64,000 nucleotides of DNA, taken from contig NZ_CP119992.1 in NCBI RefSeq assembly GCF_029338575.1, forward strand, positions 2,542,001 to 2,606,000. The letters are read 5' to 3'. Numbering within the stretch: position 1 is the first letter of the stretch; the number at the start of each line of letters is the position of its first letter. A model generated the notes under the pieces. The model was given only the letters and a program-made list of their open reading frames with translations, made no database searches and was not told the DNA's origin. Shown here in pieces: positions 17,059-25,093 of this stretch. The translations under genes and the position numbers were made by a program. This DNA is from Halomarina halobia (lineage in GTDB: Archaea; Halobacteriota; Halobacteria; Halobacteriales; Haloarculaceae).

Positions 17059-17587
17059 CGATCCCGAGCCGCCTGAGCGCCGAGACGAGCCAGCGGTGCT
17101 GGGCGACGAGCAGCCCCCGCTGGACGACGACGAGCACGACGACCGCCGCCACGATGACGAGCGCCTCGATCGCGCTCGTGAGGAGTCCGAGCGCCACGAT
17201 CAGCGTCGTCGCGCACGCCGGGGCGTGCCTGAGGTCGGTGAGTTCCATCGCGGCGACGGTGAGCGCGAGCGCGAGCGTCCCGCTGACGGCGAGCGCGAGC
17301 GACGCCGGCGACCACGCCGGATGGGGGCGGACGACCGTCAGCCCCTCCGCCACGGCGTGGTAGGCGACGAAGCCCGCCGCGACGCCCAGCACGTGCCCCC
17401 CGACGACGCGTCGCGGCGTGGCCTCCTCGGCCTCCGGCTTGACGGCCAGGACGTACGCGGAGGGACCGAGACTCGGGAACAGTCCCGTCAGTCCCGACGC
17501 CCACGTGAGTACGCCGAGTACCGTCAGGAGTCCGCCGGCGACGATGCTCGCCCGCACGCCGCGGCGCACCTGCGTCCGCTGGGCCAT
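17051..17587 (-). CDS. HPP family integral membrane protein
   Basis: A 178-residue protein with about five hydrophobic segments. The HPP-domain features GLFPSLGPSAYVL and RRVVGGHVLGVAAGFVAYH near the N-terminus and the later RHAPACATTLIVALG are visible. Bacterial and plastid HPP proteins have been linked to nitrite transport, but that role is not shown for haloarchaea. The start at 17587 is chosen because upstream residues have no similarity. Confidence 0.75.
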   Translation of the reverse strand: MAQRTQVRRGVRASIVAGGLLTVLGVLTWASGLTGLFPSLGPSAYVLAVKPEAEEATPRRVVGGHVLGVAAGFVAYHAVAEGLTVVRPHPAWSPASLALAVSGTLALALTVAAMELTDLRHAPACATTLIVALGLLTSAIEALVIVAAVVVLVVVQRGLLVAQHRWLVSALRRLGIVR

Positions 17588-17693
17588 ACTCGCGCTCCGT
17601 CCGCCCGCGGTATAACGACGGCCGTTTCGACTCGGCACGAGCGCCGACCCGACCGAGAGGAGCGTTTTTACCCCCCCGCCCCGGAGGAGTATC

Positions 17694-18857
17694 ATGCTCG
17701 ATTACGTGGAACTCGAAGCCGATCTGAGCGCCGAGGAGCGGATGATCCGTGACACCGCCCGCGAGTTCGTCGAGGAACAGGTGCGACCGGACATCGGCGA
17801 GCACTGGATCGAGGGGACCTTCCCGACCGACCTCATCCCAGAACTGGGCGAGATGGGCTTCTACGCGCCGAACCTCGAGGGCTACGGCCTCCCCGGGGTG
17901 AGCGAGACGGCCTACGGCCTGCTGATGCAGGAACTGGAGGCCTGCGACTCGGGGCTGCGCTCGATGGCCTCCGTGCAGGGCGCGCTTGTCATGTACCCCA
18001 TCTACGCCTTCGGTTCGGAGGAGCAGAAGGAGGAGTGGCTGCCGGCGCTCGGCGCGGGCGAGGCAGTGGGCTGCTTCGGCCTCACGGAACCCCAGCACGG
18101 CTCGAACCCCACCGCGATGGAGACGCGCGCGGAGCGCGCGGACGAGGGGTACGTCCTCAACGGCTCGAAGACCTGGATCACCAACTCGCCGATCGCTGAC
18201 GTCGCCGTCGTCTGGGCGAGAGACCGATCGGCCGAGGACACCCCCGTTCGAGGGTTCCTGGTCGAGACGGACCGCGACGGCGTCAGCACGAACAAGATCG
18301 AGGAGAAGCTCTCGCTCAGGGCGTCGATCACCGGCGAGATCGGCCTGAACGACGTTCGCGTCCCGGAGGCGAACGTGCTGCCGAACGTCGAGGGGATGAA
18401 GGGGCCGCTGTCGTGTCTGACCCAGGCGCGCTACGGCATCGCGTGGGGGGCGATCGGCGCGGCGCGCGACTGCTTCGAGACCGCTCGCCAGTACGCGCTC
18501 GACCGCGAGCAGTTCGGCGGGCCGATCGCGCGGTTCCAGCTCCAGCAGGCGAAGCTCGCGGAGATGGCCACCCAGATCACGACCGCGCAACTGCTGGCCC
18601 ACCGGCTGGCCGACCTGAAGGAGCGCGGGGACCTCCGCCCGCAGCACGTCTCGATGGCCAAGCGCCACAACGTGCGGGTGGCCCGCGACCAGTCGCGGAT
18701 CGCCCGCGAGATGCTGGGCGGTAACGGGATCACGGCGGACTACTCGCCGATGCGCCACATGGCGAACCTGGAGACGGTCTACACCTACGAGGGGACCCAC
18801 GACATCCACACGCTCATCCTCGGCCAGGATTTGACGGGGATCCCCGCCTTCGAGTAG
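17694..18857 (+). CDS. Acyl-CoA dehydrogenase, glutaryl-CoA dehydrogenase-like
   Basis: FAD-dependent acyl-CoA dehydrogenase of 387 residues. Family signatures are FGLTEPQHGSNPTAM (flavin and substrate loop), GSKTWITNSPIADV, the dimer-interface QLQQAKLAEM, and the C-terminal TVYTYEGTHDIHTLILG, whose Glu is the catalytic base. The last motif and the overall spacing are those of glutaryl-CoA dehydrogenase, which oxidises and decarboxylates glutaryl-CoA; substrate is inferred from similarity. No CoA-transferase or ETF gene is nearby. A T-rich box (gcgtttttacc) lies about 25 nt before the ATG. Confidence 0.85.
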   Translation: MLDYVELEADLSAEERMIRDTAREFVEEQVRPDIGEHWIEGTFPTDLIPELGEMGFYAPNLEGYGLPGVSETAYGLLMQELEACDSGLRSMASVQGALVMYPIYAFGSEEQKEEWLPALGAGEAVGCFGLTEPQHGSNPTAMETRAERADEGYVLNGSKTWITNSPIADVAVVWARDRSAEDTPVRGFLVETDRDGVSTNKIEEKLSLRASITGEIGLNDVRVPEANVLPNVEGMKGPLSCLTQARYGIAWGAIGAARDCFETARQYALDREQFGGPIARFQLQQAKLAEMATQITTAQLLAHRLADLKERGDLRPQHVSMAKRHNVRVARDQSRIAREMLGGNGITADYSPMRHMANLETVYTYEGTHDIHTLILGQDLTGIPAFE

Positions 18858-19039
18858 TACCCCCTCGCCGCTGGAGGTGTCGCGGTCCGTCCCGTTCGGA
18901 CGCCCGGCGGCGCGAACGGCGGTCGAACGCCGAACGATCGAGGTCGTCTCTCGGCGATACCCGTTCACCCGCTTCTTCCGGTCGTAGCTGCGGCACCGCC
19001 CGCGCTGCGACCGTCGGCCGCGCGTGACGCGGCGAACCC

Positions 19040-19975
19040 ATGACACGAGACGTACACGACGCGCTCGCATCGCACGCGACGGCGTTCGAGGTCCGCCGCG
19101 AACTGCACCGCGTCCCGCCGCACGCCACCTACGAGGTGGCGCTCGACGGCCGTCGCGCGGTCTGCAAACTCGCCACGAACGACGAGGGCGATCCGGCGAC
19201 GGAGGCCCGGGTTATGGAGCACGTGGCGCGGCACGCCCCGATACCCGTCCCCCGGATTCTCGCCGTCGGGCCGGACTACTTCGTCGCCGAGTGGCTGGAG
19301 GGGGTGCCGGAGGAACCGCGCGTGGACGAGGCGTGGGCGCGCGCCGCGGGGGCGGGGATGGCGAAACTCCACGCGGCGACCGCGGGCGACTGTGCGGCGA
19401 CCGGTTTCCCCCGGGGAACCGCCGGGGAGGGACTCGCGCTCGACGGTCATCCGTCGTGGACCGACACCCTCCGGGCGCTCCTCCTCGACTGCCGTGCGTT
19501 CCTCGCGGCGCGCGGGCGCGACGAGGGGAGCGCGGTCGCGGTCGAGGTCGTCGCGTTCGTCGACGAACACCCCGAGGCGTTCGCGGGTGCCGGGGAACCG
19601 GTGCTCTGTCACGGCAACTGGGTGCCCGACCACGTCGGCGTCGAGGACGGCGAGGTCGTCGCGGCGATCGACTTCGAGCACGCGCTGGTCGCCCCCGGCG
19701 AGTACGACTACTGGCGTGCGGCGCTGCCGGCCTTCGAGGCGCGGGGCCGGCCGGCGCTCGGCCGCGCCTTCCGCGCCGGCTACGAATCGGTCCGGCCGCT
19801 CCCGGACGGCTTCGCCCGGCGTGCGGACCTCTATCGGATGATCAATACCGTCTCGTACCTGAAGTCGCTCCATCTCCAGGATCGGCACGGACCGGCGGGG
19901 ACCGCCCGCCGCGCGGAGTGGATGACCCGATACGTCCGCGAGGCGCTCGACGGCTTGCGCGAGCGCTACGCGTAG
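19040..19975 (+). CDS. Aminoglycoside-phosphotransferase-fold (APH) protein with altered catalytic motif
   Basis: A 311-residue kinase-like protein. The N-lobe lysine (VCKLATNDEG), hinge (VAEWLEGVP) and the C-lobe metal-binding IDFEHA (Asp211) are recognisable. The catalytic loop, HGDxxxxN in the family, reads HGNWVPDH (residues 191-198): the base Asp is Asn193 and the metal-binding Asn is His198. It may be a non-canonical or inactive small-molecule kinase. It is convergent with the DCC-family gene, 5 nt apart. Confidence 0.72.
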   Translation: MTRDVHDALASHATAFEVRRELHRVPPHATYEVALDGRRAVCKLATNDEGDPATEARVMEHVARHAPIPVPRILAVGPDYFVAEWLEGVPEEPRVDEAWARAAGAGMAKLHAATAGDCAATGFPRGTAGEGLALDGHPSWTDTLRALLLDCRAFLAARGRDEGSAVAVEVVAFVDEHPEAFAGAGEPVLCHGNWVPDHVGVEDGEVVAAIDFEHALVAPGEYDYWRAALPAFEARGRPALGRAFRAGYESVRPLPDGFARRADLYRMINTVSYLKSLHLQDRHGPAGTARRAEWMTRYVREALDGLRERYA

Positions 19976-19980
19976 GAGGA

Positions 19981-20352
19981 CTACGCCGAATCGCGGGCCG
20001 CCCCTGCGCTCAGTACCTTCCCCCACCACGCGCGTCGGTCGGCTGTCCAGCGGTACAGGCGTTCGCGGAGGTGGGCGTACCCCGGAACCCGCCGGAGGAC
20101 GGCGAACGACCCCCGCAGGGCGGGGTGAACCCGTTCGAGGGTTCGCTCCGTGGCCGCGCCGCAGGAGTAGATCCGGCCGTCGGCGAGGAGGTGGGCGCAC
20201 CGCCCGTAGTCCGCGGGCAGGCGCGCCCGCAGGTCGTCGGATAGCTCGGAGAACCCGACGGGCTCGACGTCGGCGTGGCGGACCGCCCAGCGGGCGGACC
20301 ACGTACAGAATCCGCAGTCGTCGTCGTAGACGAGCAGGGGCGGATCGGCCAT
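19981..20352 (-). CDS. DCC family (DUF393) thiol-disulfide oxidoreductase-like protein
   Basis: A 123-residue protein with the N-terminal DDDCGFC motif (residues 10-16) that names the DCC family; the CxxC-like pair suggests redox chemistry, though family function is poorly known. The rest is helical (HLLADGRIYSCGAATERTLE). The start at 20352 places the motif at the usual distance from the N-terminus. No partner is evident. Confidence 0.82.
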   Translation of the reverse strand: MADPPLLVYDDDCGFCTWSARWAVRHADVEPVGFSELSDDLRARLPADYGRCAHLLADGRIYSCGAATERTLERVHPALRGSFAVLRRVPGYAHLRERLYRWTADRRAWWGKVLSAGAARDSA

Positions 20353-20453
20353 GCACCCCCTACGGGATCCGGGGGCAAGAAGGCTCAGACGAGGAGCGTC
20401 ACGCGGCGGGCCTCCGCCTCGATGGGTCCTTCGCACCCGGCGACGTACCGCGG

Positions 20454-20921
20454 TCAGGTGAACCGGCCCGTCTCGGCCCCGCAGCCCGCACACAGCGTCA
20501 CGAGCGCGTCGCGGCCGTCGGTCGGTTCGATGCGCTGGGGGGTGCGGTCGCCGCAGTCGGCGCACTCCCGCAGGATCTCCGTCTCGGTGGCGTCGGCGGG
20601 CGCGCCGATCGCCAGCGCGACGACGCGCTCGTCCCCACGGTTCCACCCCTGCTGGTACTCGCCGGGCGCGAAGCGGGCGGCCTCGCCCGCCTCGACGAGC
20701 AGTTCGCCGTCCTCCGTCTCGAACGTGACCGTCCCCCGCTGGACGTAGAACACCTCCTCCTGGTCGGCGTGGCGGTGGTAGCCGAACGCGAAGCTCTCGC
20801 CCGGGGCGAGTTCGAAGTAGTTGACGGCCACGTCCTCCGTCCCCAGTTCGCGTCCGAGCGGTCGCTTCACGTCAGCCGGACCCATCCACCCCGCCACGTC
20901 GTCGATGCGCACCTTCCTCAT
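20454..20921 (-). CDS. Cupin-domain protein with C-terminal zinc-ribbon-like tail
   Basis: A 155-residue protein. The cupin core has the metal motif YHRHADQEEVFYVQRG (two His and a Glu) and a second strand pair around AARFAPGEYQQ. The C-terminal third adds four cysteines as CADC and CAGC, consistent with a zinc ribbon. The combination suggests metal-dependent binding of a small ligand; no substrate is known. The start at 20921 gives MRKVRIDD, a typical N-terminus; 20960 is an alternative. Confidence 0.75.
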   Translation of the reverse strand: MRKVRIDDVAGWMGPADVKRPLGRELGTEDVAVNYFELAPGESFAFGYHRHADQEEVFYVQRGTVTFETEDGELLVEAGEAARFAPGEYQQGWNRGDERVVALAIGAPADATETEILRECADCGDRTPQRIEPTDGRDALVTLCAGCGAETGRFT

Positions 20922-21016
20922 GCGCGCTCCGTCGGAGTGAGGGGTGATAGCTCTGCTCATCGAGTCGGAGCGGACCGGATCGCGTGCGGTTTAACCGAGA
21001 GCGGCGAAGCGCCTCC

Positions 21017-21358
21017 GTGTCCATCGATCCGAACTTCGCCGCGAGCCGCGAGCGAACCCCCGTCGCGGAGACGGGCCTCGACGTAGACGCCGACTACGAC
21101 GCGTGGGGTCCGGTCGAGCCGCCCGAGACGCTGGGTGTCCACGGGACGCACGTCGCCGTCGACTTCGACGTCTGCACGGGCGAGGGACCGTGTCTCGAGA
21201 ACTGCCCGGTCGACGTCTTCGAGTGGGTGGAGACGCCGGGCCACCCCGCGAGCGAGGTGAAGGCCGTGCCCGTCGACGAGGCGCAGTGCATCGACTGCAT
21301 GCTCTGCGTCGACGTCTGTCCAGTCGACGCCATCGACGTCGACGGCGGTCGGGCCTGA
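21017..21358 (+). CDS. 4Fe-4S ferredoxin family protein
   Basis: A 113-residue ferredoxin with two cluster motifs: CTGEGPCLENCPV (the first spacing is unusual, Cx5CxxxC) and CIDCMLCVDVCPV. The first motif layout resembles the archaeal zinc-/7Fe-type ferredoxins; the second is a standard 4Fe-4S site. It probably carries electrons for oxidoreductases. GTG 21017 is chosen as start because VSIDPNF is the usual N-terminus; an ATG at 20984 would add 11 residues. Confidence 0.82.
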   Translation: MSIDPNFAASRERTPVAETGLDVDADYDAWGPVEPPETLGVHGTHVAVDFDVCTGEGPCLENCPVDVFEWVETPGHPASEVKAVPVDEAQCIDCMLCVDVCPVDAIDVDGGRA

Positions 21359-21371
21359 GAAACGGGCGCGA

Positions 21372-21536
21372 TCAGTCGAACCGGTCCATCTCGAGTTCGC
21401 TCTTGAGGTCGTCGAGCCACCCCTGGTCCTGCAGCTCGTCGAGGCGCTCGCGGAAGTGCGTCTGACAGAGTCCGACCTTCACGCCGCCGCGCTCGACGGC
21501 GATGTCCGCCTCGTCGCTGCAGTAGTGACACTGCAT
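21372..21536 (-). CDS. DUF6757-type small zinc-binding protein
   Basis: A 54-residue protein starting MQCHYCSDEADIAVERG, with CHYC at residues 3-6 and a later GLCQTHF supplying Cys and His, together a likely zinc site, followed by a charged amphipathic helix. I recognise it as a small haloarchaeal family (DUF6757). It is convergent with the ferredoxin gene, 13 nt apart. Function unknown. Confidence 0.7.
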   Translation of the reverse strand: MQCHYCSDEADIAVERGGVKVGLCQTHFRERLDELQDQGWLDDLKSELEMDRFD

Positions 21537-21573
21537 ACGCCCCCTTCCGTCCCCGACGATACTGAACCCTGCG

Positions 21574-22359
21574 CTACCGGCCCAATCGGACGCGATTGCG
21601 AAACAGTCGGTACTCGTCGCGGTCCAACCCCGCCCGACCCAGCGTCCGGTCGTGGGCGTCGCTCCCCCCAGTGACCACGAGGCCGTGTTCGTCGACGGCC
21701 CGTTCGACCGGCCGCAGATCGACCACGCGGCCGTATGGGTAGTGATACTCGACGCCGTCGAGCCCCGCGGTCAGCGCGAGCGCCGCCTCGGGGTCGTCGT
21801 ACCGCAGCGGGTGTGCGAGGCTTACCAGCCCGCAGGCGTCGTCGAGCAGCGCCGCGCCGCGCTCGAACGACGGGACGTCCCGCGGGACGTAACACGGCCC
21901 GCCGTCGCCGATCAGGTGATCGAACGCACCCTGGACGTCGTACGGCGCGTCGCTCTCGGCGACGGCGCGCGCGACGTGCGGCCGCCCCACGCCCGGTTCG
22001 AACGACACGTCGAGCGAGACCCCCGTCTCGGCCTCGACGCGTTCCACCATCCGCCGGGCGCGCTCGATCCGGTCGCGCTGGAGGCGCTCCAGCTCCGCCG
22101 CGAGCGCGTCGGTGCGGCGCGCGCCGTAGCCGAGGAGGTCCACCGCCCCGGCGTCGCTCTCGACGCGGAGCTCGATGCCGTGGACGAGCGTGACGCCACC
22201 GACGTGCGCCACCGGCGTCCGCAGGTCGGGGTGGAGCCGGTCGTGGTCAGTGATCCCGACGACGCGGACGCCCGCCTCCCGCGCCGCCCCGGGGACCGCG
22301 GCCAGCGGCAGCGTCCCGTCGGAGTTCGTCGTGTGTACGTGCAGGTCGGCGACGACCAT
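21574..22359 (-). CDS. PHP domain phosphoesterase
   Basis: A 261-residue PHP-domain metal-dependent phosphoesterase. The metal ligands of the four PHP motifs are visible: DLHVHTTNSDG (residues 5-15), GITDHDRL (about 35), HPLRYDD (about 175) and GSDAHDRT (about 233). Related stand-alone PHP proteins hydrolyse nucleoside 3',5'-bisphosphates or short RNAs; the substrate here is not fixed. It lies alone on the minus strand between small proteins. Confidence 0.82.
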   Translation of the reverse strand: MVVADLHVHTTNSDGTLPLAAVPGAAREAGVRVVGITDHDRLHPDLRTPVAHVGGVTLVHGIELRVESDAGAVDLLGYGARRTDALAAELERLQRDRIERARRMVERVEAETGVSLDVSFEPGVGRPHVARAVAESDAPYDVQGAFDHLIGDGGPCYVPRDVPSFERGAALLDDACGLVSLAHPLRYDDPEAALALTAGLDGVEYHYPYGRVVDLRPVERAVDEHGLVVTGGSDAHDRTLGRAGLDRDEYRLFRNRVRLGR

Positions 22360-22418
22360 CGTCGTCGGTAGGCGGCCGGGACATGTAAATTCCTTATATT
22401 TGGGCTAGGAGTCTATGG

Positions 22419-22433
22419 TGAACGTTTATGATG
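22419..22433 (+). promoter_or_regulatory. TATA-like promoter element before DUF5789 gene, shared with 58773
   Basis: TGAACGTTTATGATG. The TTTATG core (22425-22430) is 28 nt before the ATG at 22455. The same 15 nt occurs at 58774-58788. The ATG inside this element (22428) is probably not the start codon. Confidence 0.45.
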
Positions 22434-22454
22434 GATTCGCGAGTTCGTCCCGGT

Positions 22455-22742
22455 ATGCGTCTGTTCACCGACGCGAACGAGAAGCTCGACGCGCACAACT
22501 ATCCGGCGACGACGGAGGACCTCATCGAGGCCTACGGCGACCTCGAACTCGACCTCCCGAACGGCTCGGAGACGGTCGGCGAGGCGCTCCGGAGCGTGCC
22601 GGACGAGGTCTTCTCGGACGCCGACGACGCGCGCTACGCGCTCTACAGCGGCGTCTCGAGCAAGGCGATCGGGCGGAAGTTCTACTCCGACCGCGACCCG
22701 TACGCGGTGGGGGAGTTCGGGCCGGAGCAGGTGTCGTTCTAG
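22455..22742 (+). CDS. DUF5789 family haloarchaeal protein
   Basis: A 95-residue protein with the DUF5789 core (ELDLPNGSETVGEALRSV, then AIGRKFYSDRDPYAVGEFG). No catalytic motif is visible. The start at 22455 (MRLFTDANEK) is chosen because a TATA-like box lies 28 nt upstream, which makes the transcript leaderless; using 22428 would place the start inside that box. Function unknown. Confidence 0.72.
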   Translation: MRLFTDANEKLDAHNYPATTEDLIEAYGDLELDLPNGSETVGEALRSVPDEVFSDADDARYALYSGVSSKAIGRKFYSDRDPYAVGEFGPEQVSF

Positions 22743-22751
22743 CCCACCACC

Positions 22752-22824
22752 TTTTTCGAGGGGGTCCTCCTTCGCGCCCTGCGGGCGCTCAGTCGAACCC
22801 CCTCGAAAAATCTGGACCAAAAAG
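22752..22824. repeat. Dispersed hairpin repeat, copy 2 (CCTTTTT...TGGACCAAAAA)
   Basis: Eleven nt after the DUF5789 stop. A perfect 14-bp inverted repeat, TTTTTCGAGGGGGT at 22752-22765 with 22797-22810, followed by tctggaccaaaaaggc. It could terminate transcription and belongs to the six-copy family. An adjacent stretch (22825-22950) is gctcgctcgg-type sequence without a gene. Confidence 0.6.
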
Positions 22825-22944
22825 GCCGCTCGCTCGGTCGCTCCGCTCACTCGCTCGCGGTACAACACGGATCGAACCCCGGCAACGACCCGTGCTCGCG
22901 AGTGACCGCCGGGAGGGTGCTGGACGAGCGACGCGAGCCCAGCA

Positions 22945-23012
22945 GTGGACTAAAAACGCCGCGGACGCTCCGCGTCCGCGGTGAACCGCTCGCTCGTCAG
23001 CCGGAGGCTGAC
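22945..23012. repeat. Hairpin pair of the 3-nt-loop type
   Basis: A motif agtggactaaaaacg (compare GGTGGACTGAAAGGGCG of the 10.3-kb element) is followed by a perfect 10-bp hairpin 22959-22968/22972-22981 (loop tcc) and a 7-bp hairpin 22996-23002/23006-23012 (loop gga). The gap to 23140 has no supportable gene. Confidence 0.55.
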
Positions 23013-23140
23013 TCGCTCGCGGACGCTACCGTGACGTCGCTTAATCCGTTCGCGATCGAGGGGTGCGCCTCCGAGCTTTTCCGGCGTGAACGCCGAGGTT
23101 ACGCGGGCCGGCGGCCGGCTCTACGCCCGTTCCGCCCGCG

Positions 23141-24184
23141 TCACGCCCACCGCACCGCGCCCCCGAGGTCGATCCCGGGGTCGCCGTGGGCGTACGCCTC
23201 GGCGGAGCCGTTCGGGCGCATCCGGTAGATGACCGCGGGGGTGTGCTTGACGGGGGGCTGCTCGGCGCGGATCGTGTTCCAATCGTCGTCGCGGAAGGAC
23301 GAGCAGTCGACGAGCAGGAGGGCGTCCGGGTGGGCGTCGAGTTGATCGTCGGTCTTCGCGTTGGCCGTCGCGCGCACCGCCGCGACGGGCGTGTTTGCGG
23401 TGCGACGGGAGGGCGGCAGCGGGCGCGTCACCTCGACGAGCGCGTCGGAGGTGCGGTGACCGCCGCCGTCGGCGCGGACCGCGCGGACGCCGTCGCCGAC
23501 GGCGAAGTCGAGCGCGTGGCCGCTGTCGAGCGCGATCTCGGGGACGAACTCGTGGCCCGCGTCGTGGAGGAGCTTCGCGGCGTTCAGTTCGCCCATGGCG
23601 GCGTTCATCCGCACGTGGTCGACGTGCGGGCTGGTTCCGAGCTTGCCGGCCATCGTCTCGCGACACGGGTCGAGGACGCCCGAGCGCAGGAACTCCTCGT
23701 AGAACCGGAGGGCGGTCTCGGGGTCGGCGTCGGGGAAGCCCGCGGCGTGTTCGGTGAAGAACCGCCGCGTGCTCGTCCGGCCGTCCTTCGAGAAGAAGAC
23801 GGGGAGGAAGAACCAGCTCACGTGTCGGTAGGCGGCGAGCTCCGGGTCCTGCTCCTCGAGATCGGCGAGCAGTTCGCGCTGCGCCCACCGGGAGACGGGG
23901 TACGGCGCTTCCTCGAGACCGCACTTCTCGGTGCGCCAGAGCGCCTCGGGCGTCGTCGTGTTGCCGAGCCAGAACGCCTCCTGCGGGTCGTGACGCCACG
24001 CGAACAGCGCGACGTCGCCGTTGTTCATGTCGATGCGGTGGGCGCGATAGCCCTTCGGGGGACCGAAGCGCCCCTGGCCGACCGTCGCTCCGAACGACTC
24101 GTCGAGCGGAGCGAGGAGGTCGCGGCGGACGCGCTCGTCCGTCCAGCGCGCGTGCGACCGGCGAAAGCGGAGGGGACCTGCCAC
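23141..24184 (-). CDS. DUF5784 family haloarchaeal protein
   Basis: A 347-residue protein I recognise as haloarchaeal DUF5784 from its N-terminus (MAGPLRFRRSHARWTDERV) and internal GNTTTPEALWRTEKCGL. The second half contains LNAAKLLHDAGHEFVPEIALDSGHALDF and DALLLVDCSSFRDDDW, reminiscent of a restriction-endonuclease-like fold in which the D/E residues and a lysine would bind metal; that resemblance is weak and no nuclease activity is claimed. No operon partner. Confidence 0.7.
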   Translation of the reverse strand: MAGPLRFRRSHARWTDERVRRDLLAPLDESFGATVGQGRFGPPKGYRAHRIDMNNGDVALFAWRHDPQEAFWLGNTTTPEALWRTEKCGLEEAPYPVSRWAQRELLADLEEQDPELAAYRHVSWFFLPVFFSKDGRTSTRRFFTEHAAGFPDADPETALRFYEEFLRSGVLDPCRETMAGKLGTSPHVDHVRMNAAMGELNAAKLLHDAGHEFVPEIALDSGHALDFAVGDGVRAVRADGGGHRTSDALVEVTRPLPPSRRTANTPVAAVRATANAKTDDQLDAHPDALLLVDCSSFRDDDWNTIRAEQPPVKHTPAVIYRMRPNGSAEAYAHGDPGIDLGGAVRWA

Positions 24185-24357
24185 AGTCGGTACTTCGCGT
24201 CCGTGCGGTTATGGGTTGCGACCGCGGCCCGCCCCCGTACCGGGCGTCTCGCGGCACGGCGTGTTTGCGATCCAGACACTTCGGCTTAACAGTTATCGGA
24301 AATTCGGGCGGATCACCGTTACATTGATAATCGAGAAATCGCAAGTGATGATATACC

Positions 24358-24531
24358 ATGTCAATGGGTGCCTATGACGAGGACGAGCACGAGCGCCGAG
24401 AGGCGAAGGCGACGGCCGTCGACACGGACTTCGACGACGAGCGGATCCAGTACCACGGGAAGCTGACGTTCGAGTCGGGCGATTCCGCCGAGGCGCTCCT
24501 CGATCAGTTCAAGCGAATCAAGTCGCAGTGA
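24358..24531 (+). CDS. DUF5786 family small protein
   Basis: A 57-residue acidic protein, MSMGAYDEDEHERREAKATA, ending EALLDQFKRIKSQ, which I recognise as the haloarchaeal DUF5786 family. It is all polar and predicted soluble. A/T-rich sequence with tgataatcg and gatgatatacc lies just upstream, consistent with a promoter. Function unknown. Confidence 0.72.
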   Translation: MSMGAYDEDEHERREAKATAVDTDFDDERIQYHGKLTFESGDSAEALLDQFKRIKSQ

Positions 24532-24743
24532 CCGTCGTCGGGTCGCGACGACTGCTCTTCCACTCGCGGTGATATTCGACTCGGGGAGCCCCACCTCTCG
24601 ACCCGTCGAGACCCCCTCTCCCGTCCCGGGCGTGCCGTGACCAGCAGCGCGGACAGGCCGGTCACGAGCCAGCCGGTCGTGAGCAGGACGGGGACCGGCC
24701 GTCCGCCGACGACCCCCGTCGCGCCGGTGACGAGAACGCGCAC
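24504..24743 (-). pseudogene. Remnant of an NAD(P)-binding epimerase/dehydrogenase
   Basis: The minus strand begins MRVLVTGATGVVGG, the Rossmann TGxxGxxG motif of nucleoside-diphosphate-sugar epimerase-like proteins, and continues about 25 residues in a plausible way before becoming unrelated (ARPGRERGSRR). The family is normally about 300 residues, so this is only a 5' fragment. A tatatta block at 24767-24773 could be its old promoter. It overlaps the DUF5786 stop, so the downstream part has been lost. The remaining gap to 24823 holds nothing else. Confidence 0.45.
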
Positions 24744-24823
24744 GGCCGGGAGAGACGGCTTGCGTAATATACCGTGGGTCGCCCTCGCGGAAGGGCTATC
24801 CCGCTCGTTCCCTAACCCGGACC

Positions 24824-25030
24824 ATGGCGAGAAAGCGGTGCGACGGCTGCGGCCAGCGCGTCCGGATCGCGGGCGGGATCGGCGACCTCTGGTCGTTCGA
24901 GGGCGGGCCCAGCGGCGGGCTGACGCTGGAGCTCGCGGACGGCACGGAGTACTTCCTCTGTTTCGACTGCCTCGGTCGGCTCCCGGACGACCCGACGCCG
25001 GACGACGTCGCCGCGCTCGACGGCCGGTGA
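24824..25030 (+). CDS. DUF7561 family small zinc-finger protein
   Basis: A 68-residue protein, MARKRCDGCGQRVRIAGG, with CDGC at residues 6-9 and CFDC at about 46-49, forming a predicted zinc site, and a short acidic tail. I recognise the haloarchaeal DUF7561 family. It precedes the helicase gene on the same strand by 63 nt, so joint transcription is possible. Confidence 0.75.
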   Translation: MARKRCDGCGQRVRIAGGIGDLWSFEGGPSGGLTLELADGTEYFLCFDCLGRLPDDPTPDDVAALDGR

Positions 25031-25093
25031 GTCCGACGACCGGCGAGTCTCGGCGACCGGTGAGTTTACCCCGACGGCGTCGTTGTCACGAGT

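Noticed and set aside
23141..24184. DUF5784 protein as a restriction-endonuclease-like nuclease
   Set aside because: The resemblance rests on a few acidic residues and cannot be supported from sequence alone, so it is left as unknown function.
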